This document shows positions 36,346 to 43,054 of a DNA stretch of 49,778 nucleotides, piece by piece. Location: contig BJOX01000136.1 of assembly GCA_009731375.1 (NCBI GenBank), forward strand, positions 879,663 to 929,440. The letters are read 5' to 3'. A model generated the notes under the pieces. The model made no database searches. It saw only the letters and a list, made by a program, of their open reading frames with translations, and was not told the origin of the DNA. The DNA is from Paulinella micropora (taxonomy: Eukaryota > Cercozoa > Imbricatea > Euglyphida). Within the stretch, counting starts at the first letter, position 1, and each line of letters opens with the position of its first letter. A program made the position numbers and the translations under genes.

Positions 36346-37319
36346 AAGTCCTGGTCTAGGCCCCATTCGGGCTCCTTGGCCGGCGCCCGCGCGTACTCGC
36401 TCACTCTCTTCTCGAAAAAGTTGGTCTTGCCTACCACGCCTAGCTGCTCCATGAAGGGCAGAGGGCACTTGGCCACCCCGTATAGCTTTTCGCTCAGGCC
36501 CAAGTTCTGCAACAGGCCGTCGGCCACGAACTCGACGTACCGCTCCATCAGCGTCGCGTTCAGGCCCAACAGATTCACGGGCAGCGACTCGCTGATGAAC
36601 CTCCGCTCGACTTCGACGCAGCCCGCCACAATCTGGAAAATGCGCGACATCTGTAGCTTGTTGGACACGTGGTGCTTGTACAAATGGCACGCGAACAGGC
36701 CGTGCTGCGTCTCGTCCCTCGCAATAAACTCGTTGCTGGTGCACAGGCCCTGCAGCAGGCCCGGATGCTTTTGTTTCAGCCAAAAGATGGAGGCGAAAGA
36801 AGAGGCGAACTGGACAAGTTCCACACAAGCGAACGCCACCAGCCGCTCGGCAAACGAAGACCGGGCCGGGCTGAGCCTCTGCAGCGCCCACTTGGCTTTT
36901 TGGGCCACGGTCGGGACCTGCGTGATTGCATTGAACAACTTGTCTTTCTCTGACTGGTCGCTGATGATCGTATCGATCAACAGGCTGTAGGTCCGCGAGT
37001 GTTCGGCTTCATTAAAGATCTGGTAAGAATAAAAAAGTCTCGCTTCTGAATATTGCACCTCGGCCAAAAAATTGGCGGCCAGGTTCTCTTGGATGATGCC
37101 GTCCGAGCTAGCAAAGAAGCCCAGCACCATCTTAATAAAATGCTGTTCATCTGCACTCAGTTTCTTGAAATCGGCCTGTTCCCGGCTCAGGTCTAGCTCA
37201 TCTGCCGTCCAGAACGACCGCAGGGAAGCTTCATAGAATGAATACAGGTCCGGACGCCGTATCGGGAAGAGACAAAATCGCGATGCTTCCGGCACGAGCA
37301 GTTTTTCTTCAGTGTCCAT
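36342..37319 (-). CDS. Ribonucleotide reductase small (R2) subunit
   Basis: The class I R2 subunit carries the di-iron centre and tyrosyl radical used by the large subunit to make deoxynucleotides. The 325-residue product has the expected ligands: D73 in FFASSDGI, E104 and H107 in EAEHSRTY, E167 in ACVE, and E203 and H206 in RDETQH. The likely radical tyrosine is Y111. It ends with a phenylalanine-terminated tail (DQDF), usable for docking to R1, and has the NFFEKRV motif. The start chosen is the ATG at 37319; the open frame continues upstream to 37424 through promoter-like AT-rich sequence, so the extension is unlikely. It is divergent from the 115-aa gene. No large subunit is in the window, so it must be encoded elsewhere in the virus or supplied by the host. 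Confidence 0.96.
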   Translation of the reverse strand: MDTEEKLLVPEASRFCLFPIRRPDLYSFYEASLRSFWTADELDLSREQADFKKLSADEQHFIKMVLGFFASSDGIIQENLAANFLAEVQYSEARLFYSYQIFNEAEHSRTYSLLIDTIISDQSEKDKLFNAITQVPTVAQKAKWALQRLSPARSSFAERLVAFACVELVQFASSFASIFWLKQKHPGLLQGLCTSNEFIARDETQHGLFACHLYKHHVSNKLQMSRIFQIVAGCVEVERRFISESLPVNLLGLNATLMERYVEFVADGLLQNLGLSEKLYGVAKCPLPFMEQLGVVGKTNFFEKRVSEYARAPAKEPEWGLDQDF

Positions 37320-37363
37320 AATTCGTTCAGCTGCCTGTTGTCCAGTTTCAGCAAGGCCATCTC

Positions 37364-37380
37364 TTTTAATACTATAAAAG
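37364..37380. promoter_or_regulatory. Shared divergent promoter box between RNR and the 115-aa gene
   Basis: TTTTAATACTATAAAAG lies 45 bp before the RNR start on one side and 54 bp before the 115-aa start on the other. It repeats the box at 30069. The second haplotype has TTTTAATACTGTAAAGG at 38591. A purine stretch and TATATTTTTT follow. Confidence 0.6.
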
Positions 37381-37433
37381 GGAAAGAGGATATATTTTTT
37401 TCTTATGGCGCAAAACAGAAACAAAGACTAACT

Positions 37434-37781
37434 ATGTTGCAAAGACGTAAGACCGAACAGCGGCTGATGCCCTCGTCGCCAGAGTCCATCACCGTAACCT
37501 CGCACGAGCTCGCACTCGAGCTCAAGCGCAGCTACAGCGATTTCTCTTGGCAGAGCGTGCCGCAGCTCATTGTTCACGGGGTCAAGTACCTTGCCCTATA
37601 TACTAATCATACGGGCGAGGAGAAGAAGCAGATCCTCATTTCGGTCCTCGTCGACTTGTGTCCCGACGATAACGTGGACAAGCTGATCCCGCCCGTGGTC
37701 GATGTCATCTGGGAGCTCGTGAAGGCCGCCCTCGCTACCAACTGCTGCGAGCTGTGTCCCAAGGTCTGCACTATCAGCTAA
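37434..37781 (+). CDS. 115-aa viral protein of unknown function (first copy)
   Basis: A mostly helical globular protein with a basic N-terminus (MLQRRKTEQR), a SVPQLIVHGVKYLALY helix, an EEKKQILISVLVDLC helix and a cysteine-rich C-terminus (CCELCPKVC). No membrane segment is certain. The ATG at 37434 is supported by the second copy at 38656, whose upstream sequence differs by a 6-base deletion. An upstream ATG at 37405 would give only eight codons. It is transcribed divergently from RNR. The stop is followed immediately by the 3' end of a convergent gene, as in the other copy. I do not recognise the family. Confidence 0.8.
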   Translation: MLQRRKTEQRLMPSSPESITVTSHELALELKRSYSDFSWQSVPQLIVHGVKYLALYTNHTGEEKKQILISVLVDLCPDDNVDKLIPPVVDVIWELVKAALATNCCELCPKVCTIS

Positions 37782-37806
37782 TTAGGCATCGGGATCAAGT
37801 GCCTGC
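37778..37806 (-). pseudogene. Gap-truncated 3' end of the membrane-protein gene
   Basis: These bases equal 39000-39028 and encode the last residues (HLIPMPN) of the two-helix membrane protein. The rest is lost in the N-run. This shows that the left contig had reached the neighbour of the 115-aa gene and was then joined to a contig that starts back inside RNR. Confidence 0.85.
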
Positions 37807-37816
37807 NNNNNNNNNN
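37807..37816. other. Assembly gap, 10 N, inside a duplicated viral segment
   Basis: The left flank corresponds to about 39028 and the right flank to about 36587, so the flanking contigs overlap by about 1.2 kb instead of being adjacent. Confidence 0.98.
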
Positions 37817-38546
37817 CGCTGATGAACCTCCGCTCGACTTCGACGCAGCCCGCCACAATCTGGAAAATGCGCGACATCTGTAGCTTGTTGGACACGTGGT
37901 GCTTGTACAAATGGCACGCGAACAGGCCGTGCTGCGTCTCGTCCCTCGCAATAAACTCGTTGCTGGTGCACAGGCCCTGCAGCAGGCCCGGATGCTTTTG
38001 TTTCAGCCAAAAGATGGAGGCGAAAGAAGAGGCGAACTGGACAAGTTCCACACAAGCGAACGCCACCAGCCGCTCGGCAAACGAAGACCGGGCCGGGCTG
38101 AGCCACTGCAGCGCCCATTTGGCTTTTTGGGCGACGGTCGGGACCTGCGTGATCGCATTGAACAGCTTGTCCTTCTCTTGCTGGTCGCTGATGATCGTGT
38201 CGATCAACAGGCTGTAGGTCCGCGAGTGTTCGGCCTCATTAAAGATCTGGTAAGAATAAAAAAGTCTCGCTTCGGAATACTGCACCTCGGCCAAAAAATT
38301 AGCGGCCAGGTTCTCTTGGATGATGCCGTCCGAGCTAGCAAAGAAGCCCAGCACCATCTTAATAAAATGCTGCTCGTCCGCACTCAGTTTCTTGAAATCG
38401 GCCTGTTCCCGGCTCAGGTCTAGCTCATCTGCTGTCCAGAACGACCGCAGGGAAGCTTCATAGAATGAATACAGGTCCGGACGCCGTATCGGGAAGAGAC
38501 AAAATCGCGATGCTTCCGGCACGAGCAGTTTTTCTTCAGTGTCCAT
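37817..38546 (-). CDS. RNR small subunit, second divergent copy, 3' end missing
   Basis: It covers residues 1 to about 243 of the protein at 36342-37319, including all iron ligands and the radical tyrosine, then is cut by the gap. It differs by scattered synonymous changes and at least two replacements: SEK to QEK near residue 123 and QRLS to QWLS near 148. The difference argues for a second haplotype or viral copy, not a simple sequencing duplicate. Confidence 0.93.
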
Positions 38547-38655
38547 AATTCGTTCAGCTGCCTGTTGTCCAGTTTCAGCAAGGCCATCTCTTTTAATACT
38601 GTAAAGGGGAAAGAGGATATATTTTTTTTCTTATGGCGCAAAACAAAGACTAACT

Positions 38656-39003
38656 ATGTTGCAAAGACGTAAGACCGAACAGCGGCTGATGCCCTCGTCG
38701 CCAGAGTCCATCACCGTAACCTCGCACGAGCTCGCACTCGAGCTCAAGCGCAGCTACAGCGATTTCTCTTGGCAGAGCGTGCCGCAGCTCATTGTTCACG
38801 GGGTCAAGTACCTTGCCCTATATACTAATCATACGGGCGAGGAGAAGAAGCAGATCCTCATTTCGGTCCTCGTCGACTTGTGTCCCGACGACAACGTGGA
38901 CAAGCTCATCCCGCCCGTGGTCGATGTCATCTGGGAGCTCGTGAAGGCCGCTCTCGCTACCAACTGCTGCGAGCTGTGTCCCAAGGTCTGCACTATCAGC
39001 TAA
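38656..39003 (+). CDS. 115-aa viral protein of unknown function (second copy)
   Basis: The protein appears identical to the product of 37434-37781; a few codons differ silently (for example GACGATAAC against GACGACAAC). Its stop codon overlaps the end of the convergent membrane-protein gene by 4 bp. See the first copy for the description; this one retains the full downstream context. Confidence 0.8.
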   Translation: MLQRRKTEQRLMPSSPESITVTSHELALELKRSYSDFSWQSVPQLIVHGVKYLALYTNHTGEEKKQILISVLVDLCPDDNVDKLIPPVVDVIWELVKAALATNCCELCPKVCTIS

Positions 39004-39674
39004 TTAGGCATCGGGATCAAGTGCCTGCCCAGCGTCACTGGCGTGCCGTGGTGGATCCTGACCGGCTCGCCGCTCGTCACCATCTGCGCGCGCGCTTTGG
39101 CCAGCTTCTCGCGGTCCAGGCGGTGCGCCCACAGCACCACGCCCGGTATAACTTGCTCGTTCGAACGCACTTTCTCCAGGGCCATGGTGATCTTGACCAG
39201 CAGCACGTCCGCCGCTAATCTAAAGCGCCTCTTCTTGGCCATCTCGACCGACAGCTCGTTCTTAACCATCTCAAAGAGGATCTCGCAGGAGAAGTGGCGC
39301 TCTGCTTTCTGCCCAAAGTTGAAAAAGCTGTTGGTGCCCGAGACGATGGCTACTACGATCAGGCAGGTCACGCTGACCCAGTCGTAGCCCGCCCGGCCCG
39401 CCTCACACGCCTTGAAGCCGAAATTTCCCACGATCACGGAACAAATCGCCGGCACGATCGTAGACAGCAAGCCAAACAACAAAAAACGGTTGTAGTAGTA
39501 GTAGCCGGCCGAGTTGTTGAGGCGCGCGTGCAGGGCACACTCGTCCACTACGCTGGCAAAATATTGCTCGTGCCTCGAAGACCACTTCTCTTCCTCTCGC
39601 TTGACGTCGCTGTCGTCCGAGTCATGGTTCTCGTTCGAATGCGACCGCATCGCCAAGATTTTATCCTCGTCCAT
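39000..39674 (-). CDS. Two-helix membrane protein, SLATT-like
   Basis: The 224-residue protein has an acidic, Asp/Ser-rich N-terminus (about 1-35), a helical SRHEQYFASVV segment, transmembrane helix 1 at about 62-84, helix 2 at about 99-120, and a charged helical C-terminal half. Two central helices flanked by helical cytosolic parts resemble the SLATT family of 2TM proteins, but the match is by eye. The chosen ATG at 39674 follows an A/T-rich stretch; the frame open to 39743 has only a GTG and is unlikely. A role as a virion inner-membrane protein or effector is speculative. It lies between the 115-aa and penton genes. Confidence 0.75.
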   Translation of the reverse strand: MDEDKILAMRSHSNENHDSDDSDVKREEEKWSSRHEQYFASVVDECALHARLNNSAGYYYYNRFLLFGLLSTIVPAICSVIVGNFGFKACEAGRAGYDWVSVTCLIVVAIVSGTNSFFNFGQKAERHFSCEILFEMVKNELSVEMAKKRRFRLAADVLLVKITMALEKVRSNEQVIPGVVLWAHRLDREKLAKARAQMVTSGEPVRIHHGTPVTLGRHLIPMPN

Positions 39675-39747
39675 CTTTACTTTTGGTGGTGGGAAACTGC
39701 AAGATTTAAAAAAAAGATGTGCGACTGCTGGGCCGGCGGCCACTCTA

Positions 39748-40578
39748 TTAGCAACCGGCTTTCGACAGCAGCATCTCCCAGTCCGCCCCGTTCAAGTCCA
39801 CCTTGTCCCTGGTGTCAGGATTGCACACCTGCAGGTGCAGGTACTTCGTCAGCGTCGGAAACACCACGTACTGGTCGTGCCGGTCCTGCGCCGACGACTG
39901 GTAGCCACCCGAACTTGCGAGGAAAGGAATGATCAGGCTGCCCGACTGCACTTTCGTGCCGCGCGAGACCGCGCCCGCCAGCGACACCTCCTCGTAGTTG
40001 CCGCCCGTCGAGTAAGCCAAGCTGCTGCATTCCTTGATCTTGATGCCTAGCGAAGTCGGCAGGCCCAGTGCCACGACCTGTGGCAAAACGGTGGCTTGGC
40101 CCGACGTCAGCGCAAAGAGCTCGTTCTGGGCCGAAGTCGGGAAGCCTAGCACCGCGTGCGCGCTGTCGTCGCCGCTCTTGCTGTAGATCTTGAACTCTGC
40201 CGCCGCGGACAGCGTGAACTGCAGCTTGAGCTTGGTGTCGAGATAAACCACTCCGATCGACTGTCCCACTTGTACAAAACCCTCGTTGATTAAAAGCGAC
40301 TGCAGTGTGTCGGCCAGGGTCTCGCCAGTGTAATTCTGTGACGGGATCGTGATCGTCACGTCGCCCGTGGCCGTCGAGTTTAAGTACAGCTTGTTGTTCT
40401 TGGAGTTGATGTTGTGCGTCGCGTTCGGGATAGTCGCCCAGATGAGCTTGTATCTGCCTTGGATTGCTTCCGACAGCGACAGCCGGAACTCGGCCGGATC
40501 GCCTGAGCCTTGCACCCGGTCGCGGTCCTTGCTGCGGACCAGGATGTTCATCTCCGAAATGTTGCGTAGGCCGCTCAT
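39748..40578 (-). CDS. Penton-type minor capsid protein
   Basis: The 276-residue protein is probably the single-jelly-roll vertex protein of an icosahedral capsid. The N-terminal NILVRSKDRDRV ... FRLSLSEAIQGRYKLIWA ... IPNATHNINSKNN pattern is the signature of penton proteins in polinton-like viruses, virophages and relatives. The remainder is beta-rich without membrane segments. The ATG at 40578 is the first in the frame; a second Met at residue 10 is possible. Upstream it has ATTTAATTTTTTTC. It is on the same strand as the capsid gene at 43055 but about 2.5 kb away, separated by plus-strand genes. The penton assignment is by pattern; no structure comparison was done. Confidence 0.82.
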   Translation of the reverse strand: MSGLRNISEMNILVRSKDRDRVQGSGDPAEFRLSLSEAIQGRYKLIWATIPNATHNINSKNNKLYLNSTATGDVTITIPSQNYTGETLADTLQSLLINEGFVQVGQSIGVVYLDTKLKLQFTLSAAAEFKIYSKSGDDSAHAVLGFPTSAQNELFALTSGQATVLPQVVALGLPTSLGIKIKECSSLAYSTGGNYEEVSLAGAVSRGTKVQSGSLIIPFLASSGGYQSSAQDRHDQYVVFPTLTKYLHLQVCNPDTRDKVDLNGADWEMLLSKAGC

Positions 40579-40631
40579 CTCGGAGGAAAAAAATTAAATG
40601 TTGTTACTAGTGTAGTGCAAGAGGAAAAAAA

Positions 40632-41813
40632 ATGCTGACGCTCAGCGGCACGAAGCGCATGCGCCTGGAGGATGTGGTCGAGACCACACCGCTACCCTCC
40701 ATGGTCACGGCCTTTGGCGAACACAAGGTCGCGGAGTCTACCCCGCTAGTGCAGGAGGTTTTCCCTTACACCGGCACCCTAAACACGCGCAAATTTTCAA
40801 CCTCCGGCACCGTGACCACCGCCGCCGGCCTGCTGTCGCTCAGTGGCGCCGCGCAGGCCGAGACGCTCAGGCGCTGCAAGTACCGCGCGGGGCAAGGCCT
40901 GACCTGCCGCTTCACGGCGCTGTTCCCTGCTGCGATCAACGTGGCTAATTCGGCCATGGTCGGGCTAGGAGACGATGTAAACGGGTTTTTTCTGGCGCAG
41001 GACCAGACCCGAACCAACAGGCTGCGGATCCTGCACCGCAATGCGAGCGTCGACACTTACGTCGACCAGAAAGACTGGAACCTCAACAACTGCCTGGGCG
41101 GCGACGACGACATGGACCGCAAGGATTGGGCTAAGGGGAACATTTTTCAGATCCAGATGCAGTACTTGGGTTTTGGGGCCGTCACGTTCTCGGTCGAGAG
41201 GCAGTCGGACGGGGTGCTAGTGCCCGTGCACCGAATCCAGTACGCGGGCGCCAACACGACGCCTTCGCTCAGCAACGCCAGCTTGCCGTTCAGGCTCAAG
41301 ACCACTGGCGCGGGAGGCCAGGTGCGCACAGCCAGTGTCGGCATCATGGTCGAAGGTCCCGTGAGGCAGCTGGGCCTCAGCTTTGCGCGCACCAACGTGC
41401 AGACGATAGGCACGACCGAAAGCAACGTGCTGGTGATCCGCAACAAGAGCTTGATCGGCGCCCTCCCCAACAACGACCTGTTGTTCCCGACCCTGCTGAC
41501 TGCTACGGCCGTGTCTGGCACCAAGCCCGTGATCATCCGAGTGCTCACGCAAGCCACGTTCGGCAGCGCGCCGACCTACGCGAACCACGACACTGCCTCG
41601 AATACCGAGTACTCCGCTTCGCTGGTCACGGTGTCTACTGGCAACGCGGTGGCCGCGTGCGTCGTGTCGGCCACGGGCTCGGCGTCTGCCAGCCTGGACC
41701 TGAGCAGGCTCAACATCGCCGTCGGGCCAGGAGAATTGCTCTGCATTGCGGCCAGCACTACTTCCGGGTCAGCGGACGTGCACCTGAGCTTGTCCTGGTA
41801 CGAGGACGTGTGA
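40632..41813 (+). CDS. Beta-rich predicted virion protein, 393 aa
   Basis: Not firmly recognised. Residues about 45-240 look like a beta-sandwich (regular Thr/Ser-rich strands, GLGDDVNGFFLAQD, MQYLGFGAVTFSVE), in the style of concanavalin-like lectins or capsid decoration proteins. Residues 245-393 form a second beta-rich half ending in LSLSWYEDV. There is no signal peptide or membrane segment. It is divergent from the penton gene, whose start is 53 bp away, so both are probably expressed late. The resolvase gene follows 44 bp downstream on the same strand. The likely role is a surface or minor capsid component. Confidence 0.7.
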   Translation: MLTLSGTKRMRLEDVVETTPLPSMVTAFGEHKVAESTPLVQEVFPYTGTLNTRKFSTSGTVTTAAGLLSLSGAAQAETLRRCKYRAGQGLTCRFTALFPAAINVANSAMVGLGDDVNGFFLAQDQTRTNRLRILHRNASVDTYVDQKDWNLNNCLGGDDDMDRKDWAKGNIFQIQMQYLGFGAVTFSVERQSDGVLVPVHRIQYAGANTTPSLSNASLPFRLKTTGAGGQVRTASVGIMVEGPVRQLGLSFARTNVQTIGTTESNVLVIRNKSLIGALPNNDLLFPTLLTATAVSGTKPVIIRVLTQATFGSAPTYANHDTASNTEYSASLVTVSTGNAVAACVVSATGSASASLDLSRLNIAVGPGELLCIAASTTSGSADVHLSLSWYEDV

Positions 41814-41857
41814 AAAAAAAGAAAGTTCGTCTTGCATTATTAAAAAACAGAAAAGGA

Positions 41858-42502
41858 ATGAAGATCGTGTCAATTGACCCGGGATTGAGAAATCTTGGAG
41901 TGGTCGTGCTCGAAAAGGACAACAACACCAACGCCATCTCAGTCACGTATGCCAGTGTGCTAAGCATAGCCAGACAGGACGACACTGACTCGTTTAAGAC
42001 CAAGTCCCTGTTCGCGTGCCTTAGCGCGATTGAGGAACTGTATAACGCCGACGTCTGCGTCGTGGAAGATCAAAACTTCGGGAGAGCAAATACCAATCCG
42101 GACAATCTGCTCATTCAAGCGGCTGCTGGCGCAACTATGCTCAGTCTCGGTGCTAAGGAGCTGCTTTACTATCAGAGCTCATTCAAGTTTTCGTGCTTCT
42201 TCTCACTTACGCCGACCATATCCGGTCGAGTTAAAGGGAAGTACAAGGTACAGTCTAAAGTGTTGGCTCAAAATTTAATAGAATCGTTCAGCGTTACGGG
42301 CGAGACTAGATGCCTCACAGAGTCAGATCATCTGAGCGACGCCTTCGGTCTCGCGTTCGCCGCGCTCGTTAAAGGGATCGGACAAGCGCGGGGCGTCCAG
42401 CAGGGAGCGCGTCGCTCGCTGCCTGTACCGATTGCTGTTGGGGTGCATCGGAAGAAGCAGGAGCAGGAGCAGCCGCCTTGTGTTGGTTCCATTTCGAGCT
42501 GA
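41858..42502 (+). CDS. RuvC-like Holliday junction resolvase
   Basis: This protein is expected to cleave four-way DNA junctions during viral genome resolution, as the poxvirus A22-type enzymes do. The 214-residue product shows the RNase H fold acidic residues: D7 in SIDPGLRNLG, E70 in CVVEDQ, and D157/D161 in SDHLSDAFG. The length is typical. The ATG at 41858 puts the first strand at residue 1; upstream open frame belongs to the overlapping end of the previous gene. The last 134 bp overlap the convergent HMG-like gene, and the C-terminal tail (after about residue 175, Gln/Arg-rich) is probably not part of the catalytic fold. Confidence 0.9.
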   Translation: MKIVSIDPGLRNLGVVVLEKDNNTNAISVTYASVLSIARQDDTDSFKTKSLFACLSAIEELYNADVCVVEDQNFGRANTNPDNLLIQAAAGATMLSLGAKELLYYQSSFKFSCFFSLTPTISGRVKGKYKVQSKVLAQNLIESFSVTGETRCLTESDHLSDAFGLAFAALVKGIGQARGVQQGARRSLPVPIAVGVHRKKQEQEQPPCVGSISS

Positions 42503-42665
42503 TGTACGCCATGCGTTCCTTATGAGCCATCGCCTTGACTTCGGGCGTGGCCATCTGCTCCTTGAAAAATGTGTTGTATGCGGACGGCGCGCGAGGCTTG
42601 CGCTCGGGCTTGGCGGGAGCAGCAGCGGTGGTAGCGTGTCCACAAGTCGCGCAGTTGGAAGACAT
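42369..42665 (-). CDS. Small HMG/YABBY-like DNA-binding protein
   Basis: The 98-residue protein has a CATCGH motif near the N-terminus, an Ala/Pro/Lys linker and an HMG-type segment at about 22-63 (PRAPSAYNTFFKEQM ... HKERMAYISSKW). HMG-box and YABBY-like proteins bend or package DNA; related small ones occur in several large DNA virus groups. The C-terminal 35 residues are Ala/Gln/Ser-rich and overlap the resolvase gene on the other strand. It may act in virion DNA condensation or transcription. The start follows a purine-rich leader. Confidence 0.82.
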   Translation of the reverse strand: MSSNCATCGHATTAAAPAKPERKPRAPSAYNTFFKEQMATPEVKAMAHKERMAYISSKWNQHKAAAPAPASSDAPQQQSVQAASDALPAGRPALVRSL

Positions 42666-42743
42666 CTCTAGTTTTTTGCCTTTGTCCTTTGTTGATGATA
42701 GGGCAATACAAGATTTATTTTTTTAGTCAATAAACTCGAGATC

Positions 42744-42763
42744 CAACTGCACTGGTGCAGCTG
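42744..42763. promoter_or_regulatory. 20-bp near-palindrome upstream of the HMG-like gene
   Basis: CAACTGCACTGGTGCAGCTG is self-complementary except for single outer and central mismatches. It lies about 80 bp upstream of the HMG-like start. The function is unknown. Confidence 0.45.
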
Positions 42764-42818
42764 ATTCTTTTTTTGCCGTGTCCGGTGGCAGGGGTGGGCC
42801 GCCCGAGAAAATTCTCGC

Positions 42819-42861
42819 GGGAAATCGTGAGACGACAAATCTGTCGTGTCACGATTTTCCC
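42819..42861 (-). terminator. Strong intergenic hairpin after the 42-aa membrane gene
   Basis: Arms of 19 and 20 bp (GGGAAATCGTGAGACGACA and its partner at 42842-42861) pair with one bulge and one mismatch around a 4-base AATC loop. A smaller GAGAA/TTCTC dyad precedes it. It lies 16 bp beyond the stop of the minus-strand gene at 42877. Large DNA viruses such as mimiviruses are known to end mRNAs at hairpins, so a 3'-end role is plausible but unproven. Confidence 0.55.
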
Positions 42862-42876
42862 GGGAAACTTCCCTTT

Positions 42877-43005
42877 TCACACGTCCGGGCCGGCCGGTGC
42901 CGTCACTCTCTCGTCCGGGCACCTCACTGGGAAGTACAGGATACACACGCACCCAATCACCCCGACCACTAAGACAGCGATGATTGCTACCACGAGCGGT
43001 TCCAT
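42877..43005 (-). CDS. 42-aa single-pass membrane protein
   Basis: A very short gene lies 49 bp downstream of the capsid gene on the same strand. Its ATG follows a TTTAATTATTAAAG box and an A-rich leader. Residues 4-25 form one strong hydrophobic helix (VVAIIAVLVVGVIGCVCILY), followed by a short polar tail. An upstream in-frame extension to 43179 runs antisense through the capsid gene's end and is rejected. Small membrane proteins next to capsid genes are usual in viruses with an internal lipid membrane; a virion-membrane role is inferred. Confidence 0.65.
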   Translation of the reverse strand: MEPLVVAIIAVLVVGVIGCVCILYFPVRCPDERVTAPAGPDV

Positions 43006-43054
43006 TTTTTTGACTTTGCTCGCTTTAATAATTAAAATACATGATCTAGAATTT

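Noticed and set aside
37782-38546. Continuous 254-residue RNR frame across the gap
   Set aside because: The residues after the N-run come from a different gene's 3' end read in the wrong frame.
42668-42952. 94-codon minus-strand frame between the HMG-like and 42-aa genes
   Set aside because: It runs through the hairpin and the poly(T) leader and has no recognisable feature.
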